Shown here piece after piece: positions 34,364 through 43,855 of a DNA stretch of 64,000 nt (positions are counted from its first letter, which is position 1; each line of letters opens with the position of its first letter). Location of the stretch: the NCBI RefSeq assembly GCF_017744695.1, contig NZ_JAGIAS010000004.1:331303-395302 (forward strand). Reading direction: 5' to 3'. The DNA comes from Dyadobacter sp. GTDB taxonomy: Bacteria > Bacteroidota > Bacteroidia > Cytophagales > Spirosomataceae. The notes under the pieces are model-generated. The model was not told the origin of the DNA and made no database searches. It was given only the letters and a program-made list of their open reading frames with translations. The translations under genes and the position numbers were made by a program.

Positions 34364-35011
34364 ATGAGTAATCGTATTGTCTCGGAGATTATGAATGTGC
34401 CGGATGCATATCTGGTCCTCGACGCGGTGCAGAAAGCGCTCGATGAAGAGCGGAAACGTCGGTTGAAATTCTACAACGATATTACTGAGCAGGAGAAAAC
34501 CGAGTTCATCAATGGCACAATCGTGGTTCACTCTCCGGTTAAAATGAAGCATAACAAAGCTTCGCTAAGACTAGCTCAGCTTATCAACATTTATGTTTGC
34601 AAACATGATCTGGGCTTTGTTGGGATAGAAAAAATCATGATCACGCTGACCAGAAATGATTATGAACCTGACATTTGCTTCTTCCGCAAAGACAAGGCCA
34701 CAATGCTCACGGCCGATCAAACTCTTTTTCCGGCGCCCGATCTGGTAGTGGAAGTGCTTTCAGCATCGACAGAATCTCGTGACCGCGGTGTCAAGTTTGA
34801 TGATTACCAGGCGCATGGGATTGAGGAGTACTGGATTATTGATCCCGAAAACGAAACACTCGAGCAATATCACCTCATAGGTGACGAGTATAAGTTAATT
34901 CTTAAAGCACCGAACATTGACGTATCAAGCTTTGCAATAAAAGGCTTCCAAATCCCCATCCGTGCGATTTTCGACGATGCTGAGAATCTGAAAGCCATTC
35001 AAAAGCTATAA
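34364..35011 (+). CDS. Uma2 family (DUF820) endonuclease-fold protein, longer copy
   Basis: 215 residues from ATG 34364; TTG starts at 34328 or 34337 would add up to 12 residues but fall in a promoter-like box. A helical N-terminus (VPDAYLVLDAVQKALDEERK) precedes the core: INGTIVVHSPVKMKHNKASLRL, GIEKIMITLTRNDYEPDICFF (Glu and Asp), PDLVVEVLSASTESRDRGVK and YQAHGIEEYWIIDPENETLEQY. This is the full Uma2 pattern, unlike the shorter copy at 31124. No toxin or antitoxin partner is seen. The next gene is convergent with an 8-base gap. Confidence 0.87.
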   Translation: MSNRIVSEIMNVPDAYLVLDAVQKALDEERKRRLKFYNDITEQEKTEFINGTIVVHSPVKMKHNKASLRLAQLINIYVCKHDLGFVGIEKIMITLTRNDYEPDICFFRKDKATMLTADQTLFPAPDLVVEVLSASTESRDRGVKFDDYQAHGIEEYWIIDPENETLEQYHLIGDEYKLILKAPNIDVSSFAIKGFQIPIRAIFDDAENLKAIQKL

Positions 35012-35019
35012 TATCCTAC

Positions 35020-35835
35020 TCAAAGTTCCTCTACACTTACTCCACCCAACTCCTGAAACAGCGTCTGCCAGTAATGCGTGATGTGCGGGTTGTTCTCTTT
35101 GCTGGAAGCCGTAGGCTCGAAGGGCGATACGATCGTCACCTGCGGAGAACCAATGGCGTAACGTTCCAGCTTTTTAATGTCTGCTTTGGCATCCGTTTCA
35201 GCTTCTGCGTCACTTTTAGGCGGATTGTTGTGAAAATCGCGACGGTCGGCACCTTTGATGCTCTCCACCATATCACTGAAATAGTATACTTTCACTTCGG
35301 ATCCGCTTTCGCCGGCTTTGGCGATGACGGGTAAGCTGGCCCAAATGTCGGTCGACAGATTGGACGCTCCGGTATTCTGCTGGTTGAGTTTGGCTAGCAA
35401 CTGGCGCAGGTAAATGCTCTTTTCCTTTTGTAACGTTAGCTGGAATGCGGTCTCTATCCCTTCACGGTCAGTTGCATTCGCCCCTTCGAGGTTATCGCGT
35501 TCGCTGCGAACGGTCAGTGACAATGCACGGGCTTTTGACGTATTTTCGTGAATGAAGTATACTTCCAGTTTGTCCCCTTTGTTCTTCATATTCTGCTCGA
35601 TAATGTCGGTCAGCGCCTGGCGGTATTTATCGTTCACATAGCGCTTATCGACATGCACACTTTGTGTTTTATCCAGAAACACCAGCGTATAAACCGGCGC
35701 ATCGGGCGCCGCCTGCTGAGTGGCTTCTTTTTCTCCTCCGCATGAAATGAATGTCAGGACTAGGACTGCAAGCAACAGGCTGCTTGCCAATGCCCGGGAT
35801 TTGCTGAAAAAGGGGTGATGAGGCTGATGATTCAT
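35020..35835 (-). CDS. lipoprotein with von Willebrand A-like fold
   Basis: 271 residues with a lipoprotein signal (ASSLLLAVLVLTFISCGGE, Cys about 32). After a linker the first strand reads VYTLVFLDKTQSVHVDK, where DKTQS matches the DxTxS form of the MIDAS metal site. Later strands KLEVYFIHENT, VKVYYFSDMVESIKGADRRD and QVTIVSPF fit alternating beta/alpha of a vWA fold. I do not recognise a named family. It should sit on the periplasmic or surface side of a membrane. It reads alone. Confidence 0.6.
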   Translation of the reverse strand: MNHQPHHPFFSKSRALASSLLLAVLVLTFISCGGEKEATQQAAPDAPVYTLVFLDKTQSVHVDKRYVNDKYRQALTDIIEQNMKNKGDKLEVYFIHENTSKARALSLTVRSERDNLEGANATDREGIETAFQLTLQKEKSIYLRQLLAKLNQQNTGASNLSTDIWASLPVIAKAGESGSEVKVYYFSDMVESIKGADRRDFHNNPPKSDAEAETDAKADIKKLERYAIGSPQVTIVSPFEPTASSKENNPHITHYWQTLFQELGGVSVEEL

Positions 35836-35919
35836 AAATGGAATTTATTTGGCTAAACTAATTGGTTCTTCAAACATTACACAACGCGAAACGGTGTGTA
35901 TACGCATTTATTTTAACGC

Positions 35920-35960
35920 AAAAAGAAAACCCTTCAAAACACGTGCCTTGAAGGGTTTTC
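35920..35960 (-). terminator. intrinsic terminator of fabI
   Basis: 13-bp perfect stem between GAAAACCCTTCAA (35925-35937) and TTGAAGGGTTTTC (35948-35960), 10-base loop; on minus a TTTTT run follows (35924-35920 region, read as CTTTTTGC). Confidence 0.85.
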
Positions 35961-35981
35961 GAATACTGAAACTAAATCTTA

Positions 35982-36809
35982 TTACTGCTGTTCCGCCTGT
36001 TGCTGGATCATCGTTACCAGTTCCTCGGAAATACCGGTTGAAGAGTAACCACCATCGTGGTAGAGGTTCTGCATCGTCACGAAACGCGTGAGATCCGAGA
36101 ACAAGGTAATTGCATAATTAGCGCAGTCATCTGCCGAAGCATTGCCCAGCGGGCTCATTTTTTCTGCGAAATCATAGAATGCGTCAAATCCTTCGATACC
36201 CGAGCCGGCCTTGGTTTTGGTAGGTGACTGGGAAATCGTGTTTACACGCACATTCTTGGCTTTTCCATAGCGGTAGCCGTAGCTGCGCGCAATGCTTTCG
36301 AGCATCGCTTTGGCTTCGGCCATATCGTTATAGAATGAATAGGTACGTTGCGCCGCAATGTAGGATAATGCCACAACCGATCCCCAATCGTTGATCGCGT
36401 CGAGCTTTTCAGCTACTTGCAGAAACCTGTGCAATGAAATGGCGGAAATATCCAGGCCTTTCTGGAACCACTCGTAGTTAAGGTCGCCGTAGGACCTGCC
36501 TTTGCGCACGTTCAGCGACATTCCGATCGAGTGCAATACGAAGTCGATCTTGCCGCCCAGAATCTCGGTTGATTTGGTAAAAAGGTTCTCTATATCTTCC
36601 AGGGAAGTAGCATCAGCTGGGATAATCTCGGCGTCGCACTGCTTAGCCAGATCGTTGATCGCCCCCATGCGCATGGCGATAGGTGCGTTGGTCAGTACAA
36701 ACGTGGCACCTTCTTCCTTTGCTTTCAGCGCTACTTTCCATGCAATGGAGTTTTCATCCAATGCACCCGATATAATTCCTCTTTTTCCTTTTAATAAACC
36801 GTAAGCCAT
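35982..36809 (-). CDS. fabI: enoyl-[acyl-carrier-protein] reductase
   Basis: 275 residues. GLLKGKRGIISGALDENSIAWKVA is the FabI cofactor motif (I-S-G-A-x-D-E-x-SIAW), with DFVLHSIGMSLNVRKGRSYGD in place of the usual SIGFAP motif. The active-site pair is Tyr and Lys in FYNDMAEAKAMLES (Y-x6-K), followed by NTISQSPTKTKAGSGIEGF. It performs the last reduction of fatty-acid elongation with NAD(P)H. Monocistronic with a strong terminator. Confidence 0.93.
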   Translation of the reverse strand: MAYGLLKGKRGIISGALDENSIAWKVALKAKEEGATFVLTNAPIAMRMGAINDLAKQCDAEIIPADATSLEDIENLFTKSTEILGGKIDFVLHSIGMSLNVRKGRSYGDLNYEWFQKGLDISAISLHRFLQVAEKLDAINDWGSVVALSYIAAQRTYSFYNDMAEAKAMLESIARSYGYRYGKAKNVRVNTISQSPTKTKAGSGIEGFDAFYDFAEKMSPLGNASADDCANYAITLFSDLTRFVTMQNLYHDGGYSSTGISEELVTMIQQQAEQQ

Positions 36810-36920
36810 GTTTCCTTTTATTGTTGATTAATTAGGATGTCCGTTCAAGCCGGCAAAGTAAAGCATTTTTAACGGGTTTAACCACAATATCCCCCGCCAG
36901 GATGCCTTTCCTGTACCCGT

Positions 36921-37940
36921 TCAAGGCTGGGTGAGAGGCTTTTCTACTGGTTTCAAATGCAGCTTTTCCTGAAAAAACCGATCTGTGGCCTCATACACGC
37001 TCTTTACATCCTTTGACCGCAACCGCGAGCCGATCACATGGTCGCCGGCTTCAGGGAATGCCATTTCTTCTTTCTGCCCGGCCGGTGTGCCCAGGCCTTC
37101 GAACATTTGACGGATGGCCTTCACCGACACTACTTTATCCTGGTGCTCCTCGTCTTTATAATAGTACCCTACAAAAACCGGCATTTTGACTTCCGCGAAG
37201 ATCTCCGGCCGGGCAATCGCATCGATCATCTGTTGCAGGGTAGTTAGCCCGTTGGTATGGTAGCCCTGCAACCAGAACTGCGCCTGCGCCGGAATGGAAT
37301 CCTTACCCATATTGTGGGTGCCCATCACCTTATGCAGGATTTGCTGTCCCCACGGACCGGTCACCAGCTTCATCGCGGGGTTTGCGATGGCCATGCATGG
37401 CGAATACAACACCAGGCCTTTGATTTCCGGATGGGTAGCTGCCAGATAAACGGAAAGCAGCCCGCCCGCCGAAGTACCCATCACGATCACAGTATCTCCC
37501 AAAACCTTCCCGATCGCCAGCGCGCGTTTCGCCCCGGCCAGGAAATTAGCGGGTGTGAGGTCGTCGAACGCATTGGTATCGGCGATACCGGCATCGTGCA
37601 TACGCGAGAGGTAGAGATTGGCGCCGTATTTTTTAGCAAGGTCCTTGTGAATGGGGTCACCCTCGGCCCAGCTCGCGCCGAACCCATGAATGTACACGAT
37701 ACTGTAAGTCGTCTTCTGCTTCAAGCTGTCGTTCGCCCACACGATCCGCGCCTCATTGTCGGGCTTCAAAAGCGGCGTAGCCTTTTCGGCACGGTTTATC
37801 TCCTCTTCCAGCTTGACAAGATCGCTGGTAACGGTAGGTAAAACAGGCGTAAGGCGTGCTTCCGGCACTTTCGGCCCGGAAATGTACACTACACCGAGAA
37901 TCACGAGGATCGCGGCGACCCATAGGATGAACTTTAACAT
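36921..37940 (-). CDS. alpha/beta hydrolase with N-terminal membrane anchor
   Basis: 339 residues. An N-terminal helix (FILWVAAILVILGVVYISG) precedes an alpha/beta-hydrolase domain: YIHGFGASWAEGDP (oxyanion HG), nucleophile elbow VMGTSAGGLLSVYLA, acid region around PVFVGYYYKDEEHQDKVV, and His in EAGDHVIGS. The overall fold is close to lysophospholipase/carboxylesterase types; the substrate is unknown. The enzyme is probably tethered to the inner membrane facing the periplasm. It reads alone. Confidence 0.82.
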   Translation of the reverse strand: MLKFILWVAAILVILGVVYISGPKVPEARLTPVLPTVTSDLVKLEEEINRAEKATPLLKPDNEARIVWANDSLKQKTTYSIVYIHGFGASWAEGDPIHKDLAKKYGANLYLSRMHDAGIADTNAFDDLTPANFLAGAKRALAIGKVLGDTVIVMGTSAGGLLSVYLAATHPEIKGLVLYSPCMAIANPAMKLVTGPWGQQILHKVMGTHNMGKDSIPAQAQFWLQGYHTNGLTTLQQMIDAIARPEIFAEVKMPVFVGYYYKDEEHQDKVVSVKAIRQMFEGLGTPAGQKEEMAFPEAGDHVIGSRLRSKDVKSVYEATDRFFQEKLHLKPVEKPLTQP

Positions 37941-38114
37941 TTTTTATGAATTAAGAAGGTTCCACAGATACGAAAGATCGCTAGTTTTATCGGGTTAATT
38001 TACGCAGGATGTAACCATTCAGCAATTTTTCCTGAATTCTGTTATTCATAGGCCAACCCACCCCGCCGAGGGATGTTGTATCTTGCAGACCTAAACGATT
38101 TACCCGTTTTCCAG

Positions 38115-38801
38115 ATGCCTAATCTTTTACTCGTTGAAGACGACGCCAACCTCGGAATGCTTCTTCAGGAATATCTGACCGATAAAGGCTTTCCTACCGA
38201 CCTTGCTACTGATGGGCAAAAGGGATGGCAGCACTTTGTGGATAAAGAATACGATCTGTGCATTTTCGATGTGATGATGCCCAAAAAAGACGGCTTTTCG
38301 CTGGCAAAAGAGGTACGTATGAGTGGGCGTGATGTGCCTATTATTTTTCTAACGGCGAAGTCGATGAAGGAAGATACGATGCAGGGCTTCCGGGTCGGGG
38401 CGGATGACTACGTTACCAAGCCTTTCGACCGTGAAGAGCTGCTGATGCGGATCCAGGCTATTCTCAGGCGCTACACCCGGCAGACAGACCAGCCGGAGGA
38501 GGTTAAAGCATTCAAGATTGGCCAGTATACTTTCGATTATAATCATCAGCAATTAGCTATCGGCGAAACTTCGGCACGTCTTACGAGCAAAGAATCGGAG
38601 CTGCTCCGGTTATTTTGCCAAAATCTCAACCAGCCTATCAGCCGCAGTTTTGCTTTGAAAACCATCTGGGGCGACGATTCCTATTTCAATGCCCGCAGCA
38701 TGGACGTTTACATTACCAAACTCCGCAAATACCTCCGCGAAGATCCCTCGATCCAGATCATGAACTTGCATGGAGAGGGTTTTAAGTTGATGGTTGGCTA
38801 A
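38115..38801 (+). CDS. OmpR-family response regulator, orphan
   Basis: 228 residues from ATG 38115; an upstream ATG at 38073 would add 14 residues before the first beta strand and is unlikely. The receiver domain starts NLLLVEDDANLG, with phospho-acceptor Asp in CIFDVMMPKKDGFS and Lys in DDYVTKPFDREELL. The winged-helix DNA-binding domain (about 135-228) has LTSKESELLRLFCQN and SMDVYITKLRKYLREDP with GEGFKLMV. No histidine kinase is adjacent, so its sensor is elsewhere. The next 100 bases hold a heptamer array before hemB. Confidence 0.92.
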   Translation: MPNLLLVEDDANLGMLLQEYLTDKGFPTDLATDGQKGWQHFVDKEYDLCIFDVMMPKKDGFSLAKEVRMSGRDVPIIFLTAKSMKEDTMQGFRVGADDYVTKPFDREELLMRIQAILRRYTRQTDQPEEVKAFKIGQYTFDYNHQQLAIGETSARLTSKESELLRLFCQNLNQPISRSFALKTIWGDDSYFNARSMDVYITKLRKYLREDPSIQIMNLHGEGFKLMVG

Positions 38802-38915
38802 AAACGGAGGAAAGGAGAATGGATACTTTGAATAGAAGTGAGAAAAGGGGCGGTTTGGGAAACTCTGCGTTTCTTTGCATGGTTTTCTAAAAGTACTTTC
38901 ATAAGCTTCAAAAAA

Positions 38916-38950
38916 GCCGACGGCCGAGAGCCGATCGCCGACTGCCAATA
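38916..38950 (+). repeat. five degenerate heptamers GCCGANN before hemB
   Basis: GCCGACG, GCCGAGA, GCCGATC, GCCGACT, GCCAATA follow each other without gaps and end two bases before the hemB ATG. The same 7-base unit occurs in inverted arrays at 60944-61048. Confidence 0.8.
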
Positions 38951-38952
38951 TC

Positions 38953-39936
38953 ATGATCGAATTATCCCGCCGTCCCCGGCGCAATAGAAAATCCGCAGGT
39001 GTGCGTGACCTTGTTCAGGAAACCAATTTGCAGGTATCCGATTTTATTTTCCCCATGTTTGTCGTGGACGGAACGCAGCAGAAATCAGAGGTAAAGTCGA
39101 TGCCGGGCATCTACCGCTATTCGCTGGACAATCTGCTCGAAGAGCTCAAAGAAGTGACCGACCTGGGTATCAGGGCTATCGACCTTTTTCCCAACTATCC
39201 TGAAAGCAAAAAAGACCGTTTCGCCTCGGAAAGCTATCGCGAGGATACTTTCTATCTGAAAGCCATTACGGCCGTTAAGGAAAAATTCCCCGAGTTGGTG
39301 ATCATGACAGACGTGGCCATGGACCCGTACAGCTCCGACGGGCACGACGGTTTGGTCGAAAACGGCAAGATATTGAATGACGCCTCGCTCGAAATCCTGG
39401 CCAATATGTCGCTGGCACAAGCCAAAGCCGGAGCTGACATCCTCGGCCCGAGCGATATGATGGATGGCCGCATAGGTTACATCCGCCAACACCTCGATGC
39501 GCATGGTTTTACGGACGTGAGCATTATGTCTTATTCCGCCAAATACGCCAGCGCGTTCTACGGCCCATTCCGTGATGCTTTGGCATCGGCGCCCAAGTTT
39601 GGTGATAAAAAAACTTACCAAATGAACCCCGCCAACAAGCGCGAGGCATTACTCGAAGCGCAGCTGGATTTTGAAGAGGGTGCCGATATGCTGATGGTGA
39701 AGCCTGCATTGTCATACCTCGATATTATCCGCCTGCTGGATGAAAATTTCGACATTCCGATCGCCGCTTACAACGTTTCAGGCGAATATGCAATGGTGAA
39801 AGCCGCGGCACAAAACGGCTGGCTTGATGGCGAGCGTGCCATGATGGAGGTACTTACGAGCATCCGCCGCGCAGGGTCAAAATGCATCCTTACCTATTTT
39901 GCGAAAGAAGCCGCCGTAATATTGAACAAACGGTAG
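38953..39936 (+). CDS. hemB: porphobilinogen synthase (delta-aminolevulinate dehydratase)
   Basis: 327 residues. Active-site lysines lie in MSYSAKYASAFYGPFRDA and LMVKPALSYLD. In the metal-site block, where zinc enzymes have three Cys, this protein has DVAMDPYSSDGHDG, with Asp and Ala instead; that is the form of the magnesium or metal-independent enzymes. GPSDMMDGRIGYIR and NVSGEYAMVKAA complete the family pattern. It condenses two 5-aminolevulinate molecules to porphobilinogen for heme. The start codon directly abuts the heptamer array, so there is no Shine-Dalgarno. Terminator at 39962-40006. Confidence 0.95.
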   Translation: MIELSRRPRRNRKSAGVRDLVQETNLQVSDFIFPMFVVDGTQQKSEVKSMPGIYRYSLDNLLEELKEVTDLGIRAIDLFPNYPESKKDRFASESYREDTFYLKAITAVKEKFPELVIMTDVAMDPYSSDGHDGLVENGKILNDASLEILANMSLAQAKAGADILGPSDMMDGRIGYIRQHLDAHGFTDVSIMSYSAKYASAFYGPFRDALASAPKFGDKKTYQMNPANKREALLEAQLDFEEGADMLMVKPALSYLDIIRLLDENFDIPIAAYNVSGEYAMVKAAAQNGWLDGERAMMEVLTSIRRAGSKCILTYFAKEAAVILNKR

Positions 39937-39961
39937 CGAATTCCGATTACGGCAACATACG

Positions 39962-40006
39962 AATGTGAAGATGTCTGATTATCTTACGTCTTCACATTTT
40001 CTTTTT
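39962..40006 (+). terminator. intrinsic terminator of hemB
   Basis: AATGTGAAGA (39962-39971) with TCTTCACATT (39989-39998); pairing extends inward for three more bases. Followed by TTCTTTTT. The earliest possible start of the peptidase frame (39965) falls inside it. Confidence 0.82.
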
Positions 40007-40027
40007 GAAAATCATCACAAAACAGTC

Positions 40028-41548
40028 ATGAGACTATCATTACTACTGTTACCGCTCGGCCTCGCCCTTACCCTTCCCGCCGCGGCCCAGAAAAAGACTT
40101 CTTCATTACCTGAGTTTCAAATCAAAAAAAGCGAAACCGAAGCACATATCCGTTTCCTTGCGGGCGATGAGCTCATGGGCAGGCGCACAGGCGAGCAGGG
40201 TAACTTCGTCGCGGCACGCTATATTGCCGAGCAGTTTCGCAAACTGGGTGTTGTTCCTGTGCCAGGCAACACAGAAACGGGTACTTCCAGCTACTTCCAG
40301 CGTGTACCGTTTGAAAAAATGGGGGCTAATGGCCCGGGAGAAATCGCCGCTGATGCCGAAATCATGAAAAGCGGCACCGATTGGCTGCTCATGGCCGGCG
40401 ATGCGGTGGATTTGAAAGCGCCGCTCGTTTATGCGAGTTTTGGTCTGGAAAATGCGGCCAAAAGCTGGGACGATTACAAGGGCCTGGATGTGAAAGGTAA
40501 AATAGTTTTGGTAGAAAGCGGTACACCCGAAACACAGACACCCGCTGAAATCATCGCTACCTCAACCGAAAAACGTAAAATCGCTCAGGAAAAGGGGGCT
40601 ATCGCCGTTATTGAACTTTTCAATGCGCCTATTCCCTGGAATACGGTAAGCAAGTTCTTTGCGGGAGAAAAAATATCGCTGGCCGAAGGTACCGCTGCCA
40701 AATCGATCCCGCATGCCTGGGTGAACGGCAAGGAAACCAAGTTCGCACGTGCATTGCGTGGCGTGAAAGAGGTTAGTTTCAAGACTTCCGGCCGGATTGC
40801 CAAACCTATTTACAGCTATAATGTGGCCGGTTACATTCCCGGCTCCGATCCCAAACTGAAAGAAGAGTACATCCTGCTCTCCGCGCATTACGACCATGTG
40901 GGCGTAGGTAAGCAGGGCGGACAGACATTTACACCCGAGGACAGCATTTTCAATGGCGCACGTGACAATGCATTCGGTGTAACGGCATTGCTTACGGCCG
41001 CCGAGGCTTTGGCTAAAAATCCGCCGAAACGGTCTATCGTCCTGGTGGCGCTGACTGGTGAAGAAGTAGGACTACTAGGCAGTAAATACTACGCCTCTCA
41101 TCCGATTATGCCCTTGAACAAATGCATTTTCAATATGAATTCCGACGGCGCGGGTTATAACGATACCACGATCGTTTCGGTAATGGGCCTCGATCGTACC
41201 GGCGCTCGTGCAGAAATCGAGGCGGCTTCCAAGGCGTTCGGTCTCGGCGTTTATGCGGATCCTTCGCCGGAACAGGGACTTTTCGATCGTTCGGATAATG
41301 TGAGTTTTGCCAAAGAAGGCGTTCCCGCTCCGACTTTCACACCCGGCTTCAAGGAATTCAATGGGGATATCATGAAAAACTACCACCAGGTAACCGATCA
41401 TCCCGAGACCGTCGATTTCAATTATCTCCTGAAATTCAGCCAGGCGTACACGTATGCTACACGTCTGATCGCCGACCGGAAAGCGGCTCCGCAATGGAGC
41501 GCTGGCGATAAGTATGAGCCTGCGGCTAAGAAATTGTACGGGAAATAG
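40028..41548 (+). CDS. M28 family zinc peptidase with PA domain, secreted
   Basis: 506 residues from ATG 40028, which opens a proper signal peptide (SLLLLPLGLALTLPAAAQ); the earlier ATG at 39965 lies in the hemB terminator. A PA (protease-associated) insert lies about 130-250 (LKAPLVYASFGLENAAKSWDDY, then KGKIVLVESG). The M28 catalytic domain has zinc ligands in LSAHYDHVGVG, ARDNAFGVTALL and TGEEVGLLGSKYY, with a later Asp/His (NSDGAGYN, NYHQVTDHPETVDF). It is an aminopeptidase or carboxypeptidase class enzyme of the periplasm or surface. Shares a bidirectional terminator with the convergent S9 peptidase gene. Confidence 0.88.
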   Translation: MRLSLLLLPLGLALTLPAAAQKKTSSLPEFQIKKSETEAHIRFLAGDELMGRRTGEQGNFVAARYIAEQFRKLGVVPVPGNTETGTSSYFQRVPFEKMGANGPGEIAADAEIMKSGTDWLLMAGDAVDLKAPLVYASFGLENAAKSWDDYKGLDVKGKIVLVESGTPETQTPAEIIATSTEKRKIAQEKGAIAVIELFNAPIPWNTVSKFFAGEKISLAEGTAAKSIPHAWVNGKETKFARALRGVKEVSFKTSGRIAKPIYSYNVAGYIPGSDPKLKEEYILLSAHYDHVGVGKQGGQTFTPEDSIFNGARDNAFGVTALLTAAEALAKNPPKRSIVLVALTGEEVGLLGSKYYASHPIMPLNKCIFNMNSDGAGYNDTTIVSVMGLDRTGARAEIEAASKAFGLGVYADPSPEQGLFDRSDNVSFAKEGVPAPTFTPGFKEFNGDIMKNYHQVTDHPETVDFNYLLKFSQAYTYATRLIADRKAAPQWSAGDKYEPAAKKLYGK

Positions 41549-41566
41549 TCTTATTATATTTAAAAG

Positions 41567-41605
41567 AAAATGCCTCCGGAAGCAGTTGCTCCCGGAGGCA
41601 TTTTT
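41567..41605 (+). terminator. bidirectional terminator between the M28 and S9 peptidase genes
   Basis: AAAATGCCTCCGG (41567-41579) and CCGGAGGCATTTT (41592-41604), 13 perfect pairs, loop 12. T run after the stem on plus (to 41605) and on minus (AAAA before it). Confidence 0.88.
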
Positions 41606-41620
41606 ATGTCAGCCGCAGCA

Positions 41621-43801
41621 TTATCTCGCTCCCGGAGGGCAGTTTTTCTTCAGATAATCCGTAAAAAGCGATTGCAGATGGCGGGAAGTGCCTGCGCCTT
41701 CCGAAATGCTGTGCGAACGGTTCGGGTAAGGCATGAACTGGAACACTTTATTGGCCTTAATTAACTCATTGACCAGCATTTCTGCATTCTGGTAGTGCAC
41801 ATTATCGTCGCCGGTTCCGTGGATATACAGCAAGTTACCACGCAGGTTTTTTGCATAGGTGATAGGCGAGCCTTTCACAAAATCCTCACGATTCTCCTGC
41901 GGAATACCCATATAACGCTCCTGGTAAATATTATCGTACGTCAGTTGGTTAGCAACAGCAGCCACTGCGATACCGGTTTTGAAATGCTGCGGATATTGGA
42001 ACAGCAGGTTCAACGTCGATGACCCGCCGCCGCTCCATCCGTGCACTGCTACACGACTGGTGTCGATGAATGCAAATTGTTTGAACATCGCGGTAGCAGC
42101 TCCGTCCATATCCTTGATGTTAATGCGGCCGATATTACGGTAGATCGCCTTGCGCCATTTGGCACCTTTCGGTGAGGGCGTACCACGGTTGTCGATGGAA
42201 GCGTAGATGTATCCGTCGTCGGCCATATTGCCGGCATACAAACGGTTTTTGCCGGTTCCCCAAACGTCTTTCACCGTGCTTCCGGCAGCTTCGCCGTACA
42301 CCATGAATACGATCGGGTATTTTTTGCTTGCATCGAAATTAGTAGGCTTCACCATCCAAGCGTCAACCTCCACGCCTTCGTCGGTTTTTACTTTAAAGAA
42401 CTCGATATTCGCTTTCGACGAATTGATCTTGTCTTTCGACTGTGCAATAGCGTTATTAGGATCGATCGAAACATGTTTAGGGAACGAAATCCACTCTACC
42501 AAAGGCGATGTTCTGGCATTTGAAAACTGGTGACGTCCGAATTTGCCCAGCGGCGAGATGTCATAAGCATGCGTTCCCGACTGATCGGCCGGAGTAATGC
42601 GTACCGGCGTACCTTTGCCATCCAGCGATGTTTTATACAAATAACTCTGCGTCGCATTATCGGGCGAAGCCATGAAATAATAAGTATTGTTCTTCTCGTC
42701 GATACGAACCGGATTGATCATGTCAAAATTGCCCGCAGTGATGAGCGTTTCTTTCTTACCGTCGCGACTTACCCGGTAAGTATGACGCCAGCCGTCCTTT
42801 TCACTTACCCACAAAAATTCCTTACCGCCATTGATCCAGTCCCAGCCCATGGGATCATTCTCCCAGCGGCTTTTGATATCGATCCATGCCTCGTCCTTTT
42901 CATTGTAAAATGGTTTCGCGCTGCCATCGGTGGTATTAATATAGAACAATGTGCTCTCGTTCTGCTTGCGGTTCAGCTGCTGGATCACGAGCTCGTTCGG
43001 CATACCCGACCATTCCATCCGCGGAACGTAGGTATTCTGCGGATCGCCCGGTATATTCATCCATTTAGTCTGCGCCGAAGCAACGTCCACCACACCGATC
43101 TTATACGGCGAAGGCGTTTCTCCTACTTTCGGATACTCCACCGGCACATTGAATGAGTAGATGGAATCCGTGGTGTTGATCATCAAAAAGTTACGGATCT
43201 TGCGCGCGTCAAGTTGCCAGTAGGCGATGGATTTGCTGTCGTCGCTCCAACGGAAACCGTCACGGCAGTCGAACTCCTCTTCGTAAACCCAGTCGAATGT
43301 GCCATTGATCACGCGATCGGTACCATCGGCGGTAACCTGCTTCACTGTACTGGTTGCGAGGTCTTCCACGTACACATTATGCTTGCTCACATACGCGACC
43401 TTCTGGCCGTCCGGCGAAAATTTGGCAAACATCAGGGACGACTCAGGCAGTCCTTTTCCAAGTTGTTTCAGTGTTTTATCCGTAATGTCATAAACCCAGT
43501 AATCGCCGCGCGTATCGTATCGCCACACGCGTTTGGTATTGGTGTAAACCAAAACCTTATCACCCGCTTTGCTGATCGAGTAGCTTCGGATATTCAAAGG
43601 CGTGCCGCCTTGTGGCGTAAGCTGCGCTGCTGATACAATGACTTTTTCCTGATTGGCGGGCAATGTTACTTCCACAATCTGGCTATCGCCCGCATCGCGG
43701 TAGCCGCTACCGTCGGGCAGCCATTGAAATGTGTCGGGAATCTGCGCAAAAAGCTGAAAGGAAAGGATTGTTAATGAAAGTGTCCTGAATATTTGCTTCA
43801 T
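41621..43801 (-). CDS. S9 family dipeptidyl-peptidase IV-like peptidase, secreted
   Basis: 726 residues with signal peptide (LSLTILSFQLFAQ). The N-terminal two thirds form a DPP-IV type beta-propeller (SFNVPVEYPKVGETPSPYKIG, WVYEEEFDCRDGFRWSDDSK with the Glu-Glu motif that anchors the substrate N-terminus). The C-terminal hydrolase has the nucleophile in VHGWSGGGSSTLNLL, acid in IHGTGDDNVHYQNAEML and His in NRSHSISEG. It removes X-Pro dipeptides from peptides outside the cytoplasm. Monocistronic. Confidence 0.9.
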   Translation of the reverse strand: MKQIFRTLSLTILSFQLFAQIPDTFQWLPDGSGYRDAGDSQIVEVTLPANQEKVIVSAAQLTPQGGTPLNIRSYSISKAGDKVLVYTNTKRVWRYDTRGDYWVYDITDKTLKQLGKGLPESSLMFAKFSPDGQKVAYVSKHNVYVEDLATSTVKQVTADGTDRVINGTFDWVYEEEFDCRDGFRWSDDSKSIAYWQLDARKIRNFLMINTTDSIYSFNVPVEYPKVGETPSPYKIGVVDVASAQTKWMNIPGDPQNTYVPRMEWSGMPNELVIQQLNRKQNESTLFYINTTDGSAKPFYNEKDEAWIDIKSRWENDPMGWDWINGGKEFLWVSEKDGWRHTYRVSRDGKKETLITAGNFDMINPVRIDEKNNTYYFMASPDNATQSYLYKTSLDGKGTPVRITPADQSGTHAYDISPLGKFGRHQFSNARTSPLVEWISFPKHVSIDPNNAIAQSKDKINSSKANIEFFKVKTDEGVEVDAWMVKPTNFDASKKYPIVFMVYGEAAGSTVKDVWGTGKNRLYAGNMADDGYIYASIDNRGTPSPKGAKWRKAIYRNIGRINIKDMDGAATAMFKQFAFIDTSRVAVHGWSGGGSSTLNLLFQYPQHFKTGIAVAAVANQLTYDNIYQERYMGIPQENREDFVKGSPITYAKNLRGNLLYIHGTGDDNVHYQNAEMLVNELIKANKVFQFMPYPNRSHSISEGAGTSRHLQSLFTDYLKKNCPPGAR

Positions 43802-43855
43802 CTGAGCTTAAAAAATTAGTACGACAACTATATAAGTGCAATGTTAACATTTTAA

